A stretch of DNA of 64,000 bases from Phytopseudomonas daroniae (lineage in GTDB: Bacteria; Pseudomonadota; Gammaproteobacteria; Pseudomonadales; Pseudomonadaceae). A program made the translations under genes and the position numbers. Where the stretch lies: the NCBI RefSeq assembly GCF_004327285.1, contig NZ_QJUI01000003.1, positions 124,001 through 188,000 of the forward strand, written 5' to 3'. Position 1 is the stretch's first letter. Every line of letters starts with the position of its first letter. The notes under the pieces are model-generated. The model ran no database searches. It had not been told where the DNA came from and saw nothing but the letters and a program-made list of their open reading frames with translations. Shown here in pieces: positions 52,698 to 64,000 of this stretch.

Positions 52698-54803
52698 GTG
52701 AACCCGGTAATCAAGAAATTTCAGTTCGGTCAGTCGACCGTCACCCTCGAGACTGGCCGTATCGCCCGTCAAGCCTCCGGCGCAGTGCTGGTCACCGTCG
52801 ACAACGATGTCAGCGTGCTGGTCGCTGTCACCGGTGCCAAGAGCGCCGATCCGAGCAAGGGCTTCTTCCCCCTGTCGGTGCACTACCAGGAAAAGACCTA
52901 CGCAGCGGGCAAGATCCCTGGCGGTTTCTTCAAGCGTGAAGCGCGCCCAAGCGAGAAAGAGACCCTGACTTCGCGTTTGATCGATCGTCCGATCCGTCCG
53001 CTGTTCCCGGAAGGCTTCCAGAACGAAGTGCAGGTCATCTGCACCGTGGTTTCCACCAGCAAGAAAACCGATCCGGACATCGCTGCGATGATCGGTACCT
53101 CGGCTGCCCTGGCGATCTCCGGCATTCCGTTCAACGGCCCGATCGGTGCCGCCCGTGTGGCCTTCCACCCGGAAACCGGCTATCTGCTGAACCCGAACTA
53201 CGAGCAACTCAAGGCCTCCAGCCTGGACATGGTCGTAGCCGGTACCAAGGACGCCGTGCTGATGGTCGAATCGGAAGCCAAAGAGCTGACCGAAGACCAG
53301 ATGCTGGGCGCCGTGCTGTTCGCCCATGACGAATTCCAGGCTGTTATCCAGGCCGTTACCGAGCTGGCTGCCGAAGCCGCCAAGCCGACCTGGGACTGGC
53401 AGCCGAAAGCGGAAAACACTGCACTGCTGTCTGCCATTCGCAGCGAATTCGGTGAGGCTATTTCCCAGGCTTACACCATCATCATCAAGCAGGATCGCTA
53501 CGCGCGCCTGGGTGAGCTGCGTGAGCAGATCGTCGCCAAGTTTTCCGGCGAAGAAGGTCAGCCTTCCGCTGCTGAAGTCAAAGACGCCTTCGGCGAAATC
53601 GAATACCGCACCGTGCGCGAGAACATCGTCAACGGCAAGCCGCGTATCGATGGCCGTGACACCCGTACCGTGCGTGGCCTGAACATCGAAGTCGGTGTAC
53701 TGGACAAGACTCACGGTTCGGCACTGTTCACCCGTGGCGAAACCCAGGCGCTGGTCGTTGCCACCCTCGGTACTGCCCGTGACGCGCAACTGCTGGACAC
53801 CCTCGAAGGCGAGCGTAAAGACCCCTTCATGCTGCACTACAACTTCCCGCCGTACTCGGTGGGCGAGTGTGGTCGCATGGGCGCCACTGGCCGTCGCGAA
53901 ATCGGTCACGGTCGTCTGGCTCGTCGTTCGGTGCAGGCCATGCTGCCGGCCGCTGACGTGTTCCCGTACACCATCCGCGTGGTTTCGGAAATCACCGAGT
54001 CCAACGGTTCCAGTTCCATGGCTTCCGTTTGCGGTGCTTCCCTGGCACTGATGGACGCTGGTGTACCGATGAAGGCGCCGGTAGCCGGTATCGCCATGGG
54101 CCTGGTCAAGGAAGGCGAGAAATTCGCCGTTCTGACCGATATCCTCGGTGACGAAGATCACCTGGGCGACATGGACTTCAAAGTAGCCGGTACCGCCAAT
54201 GGCGTCACCGCGCTGCAGATGGACATCAAGATCCAGGGCATCACCGAAGAAATCATGGAAATCGCTCTGGGCCAGGCCCTGGAAGCGCGCCTGAATATCC
54301 TCGGCCAGATGAATCAGGTCATTGCTCAATCCCGTAGCGAGCTGTCGGCCAACGCACCGACCATGATCGCCATGAAGATCGACCAGGACAAGATTCGTGA
54401 CGTCATCGGTAAAGGCGGCGCCACCATCCGTGCCATTTGCGAAGAGACCAAGGCTTCGATCGATATCGAAGACGACGGCTCGATCAAGATCTTCGGCGAG
54501 ACCAAGGATGCTGCAGAAGCTGCGCGTCAGCGCGTGCTGAGCATCACCGCGGAAGCCGAGATCGGCAAGATCTACGTCGGCAAGGTCGAACGCATCGTAG
54601 ACTTCGGTGCCTTCGTCAACATCCTGCCGGGCAAGGACGGTCTGGTGCACATCTCCATGCTCAGCGATGCGCGCGTCGAGAAGGTCACCGACATCCTCAA
54701 GGAAGGTCAGGAAGTCGAAGTGCTGGTACTGGACGTCGACAACCGCGGTCGCATCAAACTGTCGATCAAGGACGTTGCAGCTGCCAAGGCTTCGGGTGTC
54801 TGA
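52698..54803 (+). CDS. pnp: Polynucleotide phosphorylase
   Basis: Phosphorolytic 3'-5' exoribonuclease of the degradosome. The 701 residues contain two RNase PH domains joined by a helical domain, then a KH domain ([20 protein letters not shown]) and an S1 domain ([20 protein letters not shown]). Catalytic residues lie in the second RNase PH core ([16 protein letters not shown] and [14 protein letters not shown]). Start GTG 52698 with AAGGA upstream gives the 701-residue form known from P. aeruginosa. Followed by a strong terminator. Confidence 0.97.
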   Translation: MNPVIKKFQFGQSTVTLETGRIARQASGAVLVTVDNDVSVLVAVTGAKSADPSKGFFPLSVHYQEKTYAAGKIPGGFFKREARPSEKETLTSRLIDRPIRPLFPEGFQNEVQVICTVVSTSKKTDPDIAAMIGTSAALAISGIPFNGPIGAARVAFHPETGYLLNPNYEQLKASSLDMVVAGTKDAVLMVESEAKELTEDQMLGAVLFAHDEFQAVIQAVTELAAEAAKPTWDWQPKAENTALLSAIRSEFGEAISQAYTIIIKQDRYARLGELREQIVAKFSGEEGQPSAAEVKDAFGEIEYRTVRENIVNGKPRIDGRDTRTVRGLNIEVGVLDKTHGSALFTRGETQALVVATLGTARDAQLLDTLEGERKDPFMLHYNFPPYSVGECGRMGATGRREIGHGRLARRSVQAMLPAADVFPYTIRVVSEITESNGSSSMASVCGASLALMDAGVPMKAPVAGIAMGLVKEGEKFAVLTDILGDEDHLGDMDFKVAGTANGVTALQMDIKIQGITEEIMEIALGQALEARLNILGQMNQVIAQSRSELSANAPTMIAMKIDQDKIRDVIGKGGATIRAICEETKASIDIEDDGSIKIFGETKDAAEAARQRVLSITAEAEIGKIYVGKVERIVDFGAFVNILPGKDGLVHISMLSDARVEKVTDILKEGQEVEVLVLDVDNRGRIKLSIKDVAAAKASGV

Positions 54804-54825
54804 TCCGGGCTAACGCCGCTGCTAC

Positions 54826-54862
54826 AAAAAAGCCAGTCAGGGTGACCTGACTGGCTTTTTTT
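54826..54862. terminator. Bidirectional terminator after pnp
   Basis: AAAAAAGCCAGTCAGG and CCTGACTGGCTTTTTTT around a GTGA loop. Strong and symmetric; ends the nus operon and the convergent dolP transcript. Confidence 0.92.
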
Positions 54863-54880
54863 ATGGACGTGGCGTTGTTG

Positions 54881-56106
<1,226 letters not shown>

Positions 56107-56472
56107 TCAGCTGTCGAAGGCGTTCCTGATCCACTCCAGTGACGCGGATTTGCCATGGCCTATGGCTATGACATCGAAACGACAGGGATGTTTGGCCCAG
56201 CGCTTCTCTTGCTGCAGAAACTGCATCGCGGTGGCAATCAGCTTGTCTCGCTTGCGCTTGTCGACGCTCTCGATCGCGCCGCCCCAGGCACTGTGCTTGC
56301 GGTAGCGCACTTCGGCGAATACTACTGTATCGCCATCGAGCATGACCAGATCGAGTTCGCCGCGCTGGCCGCGCCAGTTCTGGGCGATAGGCTGCAAACC
56401 ATGGGTTTCGAGATGCTCGCGGGCAAGGGCCTCAGCCTCTCGCCCACTGGCATGTCGCGGGTCGTCGCTCAA
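56107..56472 (-). CDS. yraN: YraN family endonuclease-like protein (UPF0102)
   Basis: A 121-residue UPF0102 protein with a resolvase/PD-(D/E)XK-like core (IAQNWRGQRGELDLVMLDGD, TVVFAEVRYRKHSAWGGAIE); biochemical function not established. Start TTG at 56472 overlaps the lpoA stop (TTGA), so the two are translationally coupled. Followed after 102 bases by the SIS gene. Confidence 0.88.
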   Translation of the reverse strand: MSDDPRHASGREAEALAREHLETHGLQPIAQNWRGQRGELDLVMLDGDTVVFAEVRYRKHSAWGGAIESVDKRKRDKLIATAMQFLQQEKRWAKHPCRFDVIAIGHGKSASLEWIRNAFDS

Positions 56473-58250
56473 CGCAGGGTATCGGGCAGGCGCTGGATCT
56501 GCCCGCCACGAAATTCTGCCCAGGGCAGCTGGCGTTCGACACGCTGTGCGGCGTTCAGGCTGAGGCTGCCGGAAAGGCCGTCGATGCGGCTATCCGGCAG
56601 CGCCTTGAGTTGACCCAGGCGCGGGGCCAGACGGAAGGCATCGACGCCCATGGCGTACAGGCGGCCCAGGCTGCCGCCAGCCTGTGGCCACTGCGTGTTG
56701 ACCTGCTGGCGCAGCGGGTCGTTGGCGTCCAGTAGCCAAGGCGTTTCGCAGAAGCGAATGCCATCGAGATCACGATACTGGGCGGCACTCATGCTGCCGC
56801 TGAACAGGTGCGATGTGGCATAGACCGGTACTTCGCCAGCGTACTGATAGGCCAGCGTCGGTTTGATCTGCTGGGCCTGCTGCGGCGTGGCAGCGAGGAA
56901 GATGAAGTCGACATCCTGGCGGCGAGTCGGTGCAGCGCCGGAAGCCGAGCTGGTATTGCCGCTGAGCTGGAACAGGTTGGCGATCTGTCGAGCCATGTCT
57001 ACTGGCTGGTCGATATGTTCGGCGCCCAGGAAGGTACCGCCAGCGGCCAGCCAGCTCTGGCGGAAAGCGTCCAGTACACGGTCACCCCAGTCACCTTTCG
57101 GCACCAGTGCGACGGCGCTACGCATGCCGTCGGCCCAGGCGCGACGGGCGACTTCGCGGGCTTCGTCTTCGGCGGCCAGGCCGAACTGGAACAGCTGATC
57201 CGGGGTTTCCGCAGCGGACTCACTGTAGTTGAGGGCCAGTGTGGTGATCGGCAGCTGTTCGCGGTTGCCCAGTTGGGTGGCCAGGTTCTTCTCCAGCGGG
57301 CCGACGACCAGTTGCACGCCGTCAGCCTGAGCCTGACGGTAGAAGTCATTCAGGGAGGTGAGGCGGGCGCTGTCGTAAAGCAGAATTTGCGGCGGCTTCT
57401 CGCCGTCCTGTTGCGCCTGGTAATGAGCGGCGAGGAAGCCATCACGCAGCGCACGGGCCACCGCAGCCAGCTGACCTTCCTGGGGCAGCAGCAGGGCGAT
57501 TTTTTCCAGTGGCTGGCTCGACAGAGCCTGCAGATCGGCCAGGGCTTTCGGCAGTTGCTGTGCGGCAGGGTGGTTCGGGTGTTGGGCCAGCCAGTTATCG
57601 ATGGCGTCCTGCTGTTGTTGCAGGGTGCCAACGGTTTTGGCGACCTGTGCCAGAGACAGCCAGCCGGCCAGGTCGGCATCGTCGGTGCTGGGGATCGGCT
57701 CGGCAGGCAGGCTGGAAACCAGGCTCCAGATCTTGTCCTGATTGTGCTGCTCTTCGTCGCCGCTCAGCAGGGGGGCGATGAATACACGTTCGCGGGCTGC
57801 AGCCAGGGTCTGGCCGTCTTCCTCCAGGGCATTGGCGCGCGCGAGCTGCGTGCGCGTCTGCTGTTCGATAGGCAGTTCACCAAGGCGCTCGAGGCTGGGG
57901 TGGGCGAGGGCGCTCAGGGCTGCATTGGCATCATTGCGAGCCAGCGCGAGCTCGGCCTGGAGGGTGCTGGCGTAGATCTGTTGTGCCGGCTTGAGCGTCG
58001 CCAGGTCGACTTGCTCGAGAATGCTGCCGGCACGTGCGACATCGCCCTGCTTGTAGGCCAGGTCGGCAGCGGAAAGGCGCAGCAACTGGGCGTTCTCGCT
58101 CTGACTGGTGCCGGCCTGCTGGAGCATCTGCTCGAGGCTGGCTTGAGGTGTGCGGGGCAGTTCGCCGAGGTTGGAGGTGGGCGAGCTGCTGCAGGCAACG
58201 AGCAGGCCGGCTAGGCAGAGTGCAGAGAGCGGACGCAGGCAGGCGATCAT
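56469..58250 (-). CDS. lpoA: Penicillin-binding protein activator LpoA
   Basis: Outer-membrane lipoprotein that reaches PBP1A and stimulates its transpeptidase. The 593 residues have a signal peptide with lipobox LVA-Cys20, an N-terminal TPR-like helical half (ARNDANAALSALAHPSLERL region) and a C-terminal periplasmic-binding-protein-like half (KIALLLPQEGQLAAVARALR, VQLVVGPLEKNLATQLGNRE). Start Met 58250; the frame continues open to 58394 but with no signal peptide upstream. Divergent from rsmI. Confidence 0.92.
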   Translation of the reverse strand: MIACLRPLSALCLAGLLVACSSSPTSNLGELPRTPQASLEQMLQQAGTSQSENAQLLRLSAADLAYKQGDVARAGSILEQVDLATLKPAQQIYASTLQAELALARNDANAALSALAHPSLERLGELPIEQQTRTQLARANALEEDGQTLAAARERVFIAPLLSGDEEQHNQDKIWSLVSSLPAEPIPSTDDADLAGWLSLAQVAKTVGTLQQQQDAIDNWLAQHPNHPAAQQLPKALADLQALSSQPLEKIALLLPQEGQLAAVARALRDGFLAAHYQAQQDGEKPPQILLYDSARLTSLNDFYRQAQADGVQLVVGPLEKNLATQLGNREQLPITTLALNYSESAAETPDQLFQFGLAAEDEAREVARRAWADGMRSAVALVPKGDWGDRVLDAFRQSWLAAGGTFLGAEHIDQPVDMARQIANLFQLSGNTSSASGAAPTRRQDVDFIFLAATPQQAQQIKPTLAYQYAGEVPVYATSHLFSGSMSAAQYRDLDGIRFCETPWLLDANDPLRQQVNTQWPQAGGSLGRLYAMGVDAFRLAPRLGQLKALPDSRIDGLSGSLSLNAAQRVERQLPWAEFRGGQIQRLPDTLR

Positions 58251-58434
58251 GTAAGCGATTCCGGTTCTTGAGCAAATGAACGCGCAATTGTACCCAAGGC
58301 ACGGCGTCGGCGCGATGTTGAAGGTGTTAACCGGTGCGCAGACAGTGGGTATCGTCTGCTGGGAGCCTGTGCTGGAGCCTCTCGGGTTCCGCACGCGTTA
58401 CAATGGCGGCTTTCCGATTACATGAGGCGCCGCC

Positions 58435-59307
58435 GTGACTGCTAGTGAAGCTCCCCGTTCCGCCACGGGCACCTTGTTCGTGGTGGCGACGCCTATCGGC
58501 AATCTCGATGACCTCAGTGCGCGTGCGCTGAAGGTGCTGAGCAGTGTTGCGCTGATCGCCGCCGAAGATACTCGGCACTCGGCGCGGCTGATGCAGCATT
58601 TCGGTATCGGTACGCAGTTGGCGGCCTGCCATGAACACAACGAGCGTGACGAGGGCAGTCGCTTTCTCGAGCGTTTGCGCGCAGGAGAGGATGTCGCGCT
58701 GATTTCCGATGCTGGCACGCCGCTGATCTCCGATCCTGGCTATCACCTGGTGCGTCAGGCGCGTGCTGCGGGTGTCCGGGTGGTTCCGGTGCCGGGCGCC
58801 TGCGCGCTGATCGCGGCGTTGTCCGCGGCCGGGCTGCCGTCCGATCGCTTCGTCTTCGAGGGTTTCCTGCCCGCCAAGAGCGTTGGCCGGCGTACGCGCC
58901 TGGAGTCGGTGCGTGAAGAGCCGCGTACGCTGATCTTTTACGAGGCGCCGCATCGCATTCTCGAATGCCTGCAGGATATGCGCGACGTGTTCGGTGGCGA
59001 TCGCCAGGCCTTGTTGGCGCGTGAACTCACCAAGACCTTCGAGACCCTGCAGGGGTTGCCGCTCGATCAGTTGTGCGAGTGGGTGGCTGCGGATGCCAAT
59101 CAGCAGCGTGGCGAGTGCGTGGTGCTGGTAGCGGGCTGGCAGGCACCTGAAAACGAAGCGGCAGTGAGCGTCGATGCTCTGCGCGTGCTCGATCTGCTGC
59201 TCGCCGAGTTGCCACTCAAGCGCGCGGCTGCCCTGGCTGCGCAGATTACCGGTGTGCGCAAGAACCTGCTCTATCAGGCTGCGTTGGAGCGCCAGCAGGA
59301 CGTTTGA
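58435..59307 (+). CDS. rsmI: 16S rRNA 2'-O-ribose C1402 methyltransferase RsmI
   Basis: Tetrapyrrole-methylase-fold enzyme that 2'-O-methylates C1402 in the P site of 16S rRNA. The 290 residues contain [39 protein letters not shown] and [19 protein letters not shown]. Start GTG 58435 with a GAGG site upstream. Its stop is 42 bases before the mature 5' end of the RNase P RNA. Confidence 0.96.
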   Translation: MTASEAPRSATGTLFVVATPIGNLDDLSARALKVLSSVALIAAEDTRHSARLMQHFGIGTQLAACHEHNERDEGSRFLERLRAGEDVALISDAGTPLISDPGYHLVRQARAAGVRVVPVPGACALIAALSAAGLPSDRFVFEGFLPAKSVGRRTRLESVREEPRTLIFYEAPHRILECLQDMRDVFGGDRQALLARELTKTFETLQGLPLDQLCEWVAADANQQRGECVVLVAGWQAPENEAAVSVDALRVLDLLLAELPLKRAAALAAQITGVRKNLLYQAALERQQDV

Positions 59308-59309
59308 AC

Positions 59310-59339
59310 TTGTTCTCACTGTGCCCCAGCGGTTACCCT
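59310..59339 (+). promoter_or_regulatory. Candidate promoter of rnpB
   Basis: TTGTTC (59310-59315) and TACCCT (59334-59339), 18-base spacer, nine bases before the expected RNA start. Weak match to consensus but correctly placed. Confidence 0.4.
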
Positions 59340-59348
59340 TGTCGGCGG

Positions 59349-59702
59349 AGAGTCGATCGGACAGTCGCTGCCGTGCTTCGTTCGCGAAGTGTGGGGGAGG
59401 AAAGTCCGGGCTCCATAGGGCGGAGTGCCAGGTAATGCCTGGGGGGCGTGAGCCTACGGAAAGTGCCACAGAAAATAACCGCCTAAGCGCTTCGGCGCCG
59501 GTAAGGGTGAAAAGGTGCGGTAAGAGCGCACCGCACGGCTGGTAACAGTCCGTGGCTAGGCAAACCCCACTCGGAGCAAGACCAAATAGGGTTCCATTGG
59601 CGTGGCCCGCGCTGGAACCGGGTAGGTTGCTAAAGACGTACAGTGATGTCCGTCGTAGAGGAATGACTGTCCTCGACAGAACCCGGCTTATAGATCGACT
59701 CT
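59349..59702 (+). ncRNA. rnpB: RNase P RNA (class A)
   Basis: Catalytic RNA of RNase P, which cleaves tRNA 5' leaders. The ends pair as AGAGTCGATC with GATCGACTCT (helix P1). Core signatures are visible: GAGGAAAGTCCGGGCTCC near the 5' end, the GGGTGAAAAGGTGCGGTAAGAG block and the ACAGAACCCGGCTTATAGA end. About 354 bases. Sits between rsmI and mraZ, as in P. aeruginosa. Confidence 0.95.
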
Positions 59703-60008
59703 CCACCTCCTTTCGCGTTTCTGCTTTACGTTCTTCTTTCTAAGACCGAAAAAATCTTACTCTTCACAAATTACTTTAAGTTTGTGGGGCAGTTGCTTGT
59801 ATGTGCTTGTTTTTACCCCGCATGTTGCTCTGTAGCCCTTCTCCGTCCCTCTCTTTTATTCGCTAAATCTCCGATCTATAAGGACTTTTCCCTCGCGGCG
59901 CGCCTTGACGGTGGGGTGTGCGCGTTCCTATAGTGTCTCTCGGTGGTGAAAAGTGGCGTGAAGTGGGTTTTTTTGGATGCAGATGGTTAATTAAGGGGAA
60001 GCGCAGCG
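59703..60008 (+). promoter_or_regulatory. mraZ promoter region with MraZ boxes
   Basis: 306 bases without a gene. Near its end: TTGACG (59905-59910) and TATAGT (59929-59934) with an 18-base spacer, a good sigma-70 promoter, followed at once by three GTGG repeats at 59943, 59953 and 59963 with an exact 10-base period (GTGGN-type MraZ boxes). The first 200 bases (59703-59900) are T-rich and hold no clear feature. Confidence 0.75.
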
Positions 60009-60460
60009 ATGTTTCGCGGGGCTAATGCCATAAGTCTTGACGCCAAGGGGCGGCTCGCGATGCCTAGCAGGTATCGGGACGAGCTCGTTTCGCGTTCGGC
60101 TGGCCAGCTCATCGTCACCATCGATGCCATCGATCCCTGCCTTTGTGTCTATCCGCTGCCGGAGTGGGAAATCATCGAAAACAAGCTGCGTGAGCTGGCG
60201 TCCTTCCGTGAGGAAAACCGTCGCCTGCAGCGTTTGCTGATTGGTAATGCCGTCGATCTCGAACTGGACGGCAGTGGTCGTTTCCTGGTTCCGCCGCGTT
60301 TGCGCGAATACGCCAAGCTGGATAAGCGCGCGATGTTGGTGGGGCAGCTAAACAAATTTCAACTGTGGGATGAGGATTCCTGGAATGCCGTGGCTGACGC
60401 CGATCTGGCCGCCATCAAGCAACCGGGTGCTCTTTCCGATGACCTGCGTGACCTGATTCT

Positions 60461-60464
<4 letters not shown>
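60009..60464 (+). CDS. mraZ: Transcriptional regulator MraZ
   Basis: Repressor of the dcw cluster, including its own gene. The 151 residues contain two AbrB/SpoVT-like domains ([40 protein letters not shown]). Boxes of the right type lie in the promoter. The stop overlaps the rsmH start (GTG 60461), so they are coupled. Full-length, typical MraZ. Confidence 0.95.
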
Positions 60465-63433
<2,969 letters not shown>

Positions 63434-63434
<1 letters not shown>

Positions 63435-64000
63435 TGCCCATGCCATTGAACCAGTTGCTGCCCCAAGCGCAGAGCGGTGTATTGATTCGCGAACTGACCC
63501 TGGATAGCCGTCAGGTGCGTCCGGGCGATTTGTTCCTGGCGGTGCCGGGCACTCGTCAGGATGGCCGCGTGCATATCGCTGACGCGATTTCCCGCGGCGC
63601 TGCCGCTGTTGCCTACGAGATCGACGGGTCCCTGCCGATGACCGCCGAAAGTGCCGAGCTGGTCGCCATCAAGGGGCTGGCAGGGCAACTGTCGGCGATT
63701 GCCGGGCGTTTCTACGGCGAGCCGAGCCGCGGCTTGCACATGGTTGGTATCACCGGTACCAACGGCAAGACCAGTGTCAGCCAGTTGCTGGCTCAGGCGC
63801 TGGATCTGCTCGGCGAGCCTTGCGGTATCGTCGGTACCCTGGGCAATGGTTTCTATGGTTCCCTGGCTCAAGGCCTGCATACCACGCCCGATCCCATCGG
63901 CGTGCAGGCGACCCTGGCTGGGCTGAAGAAGAATGGCGCGCGTGCGATCGCCATGGAAGTGTCGTCCCACGGCCTGCATCAGGGCCGCGTGGCCGCACTG
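63434..64000 (+). CDS. murE: UDP-MurNAc-L-Ala-D-Glu:DAP ligase, 5' part (cut by window end)
   Basis: Adds meso-DAP to the peptidoglycan precursor. The first 189 residues are visible: N-terminal substrate domain (IRELTLDSRQVRPGDLFLAV), the ATP site GITGTNGKTSVSQLL (Lys112) and the MEVSSHGLHQGR motif of the Mur ligase central domain. ATG at 63434 shares its first base with the ftsI stop. The gene continues beyond the window. Confidence 0.97.

Noticed and set aside
58399..58404. TACAAT as the -10 of rsmI.
   Set aside because: No -35 at the right distance; too weak alone.

Overview
The window is a GC-rich gammaproteobacterial chromosome segment with the gene content and order of a Pseudomonas. 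Several products closely resemble their P. aeruginosa counterparts (Fur, GlmM, PNPase, FtsI lengths and sequence; TTG-started carA and glmM; SltB1-type lytic transglycosylase beside rodA). The PmeII-type restriction gene and an E. coli-type Dld hint at the P. mendocina/oleovorans side of the genus, but I cannot fix the species. I recognise no phage, insertion sequence or CRISPR array; almost everything is core housekeeping.

Layout. 1-10002: nadD (5' end missing), rsfS, rlmH, the cell-elongation cluster mrdA-rodA-mltB-rlpA-dacC, then ybeD-lipB and convergent lipA (lipoate synthesis). 10161-16172: a small accessory and regulatory stretch with a RidA-like protein, a LysR regulator, rluE, an XRE-like regulator with a striking operator-like repeat, a PAS-EAL protein, a globin, a DUF2788 protein and an Lrp/AsnC regulator, followed by a possible structured RNA. 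16173-21881: lactate utilisation (lldP-lldD-dld, with lldR divergent). 22142-24697: smpB, ratA-rnfH, bamE, fur. 24771-31345: recN (LexA box), grpE-dnaK-dnaJ (sigma-32 promoter), dapB. 31416-33565: a convergent type II restriction-modification pair inserted between dapB and carA. 33825-39446: carA-carB-greA, DUF4149, yhbY. 39545-45716: rlmE, ftsH, folP, glmM, tpiA, secG. 45728-54803: tRNA-Leu, tRNA-fMet, rimP-nusA-infB-rbfA-truB-rpsO-pnp (translation and RNA metabolism). 54881-59702: dolP, a SIS-domain gene, yraN, lpoA, rsmI, then the RNase P RNA gene. 59703-64000: start of the division and cell wall (dcw) cluster, mraZ-rsmH-ftsL-ftsI-murE (murE cut by the window end).

How it fits together. 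Peptidoglycan synthesis recurs: PBP2/RodA with lytic and carboxypeptidase enzymes at the left, LpoA in the right-centre, and the MraZ-controlled division cluster at the right end. The middle holds stress proteostasis (GrpE/DnaK/DnaJ, FtsH, SmpB), carbamoyl-phosphate synthesis and the central translation operon.

Most interesting parts: (1) the restriction-modification island whose methyltransferase carries its own N-terminal helix-turn-helix; (2) a carA promoter that appears to sit inside a perfect terminator hairpin; (3) a hairpin-rich non-coding stretch at 15985-16165; (4) a nested operator-like inverted repeat in front of the regulator at 12733; (5) a perfect terminator-like hairpin inside the start of folP; (6) three 10-bp-phased GTGG boxes in front of mraZ. 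None of these amounts to a clearly new system; the restriction-modification locus is the only obvious accessory system.
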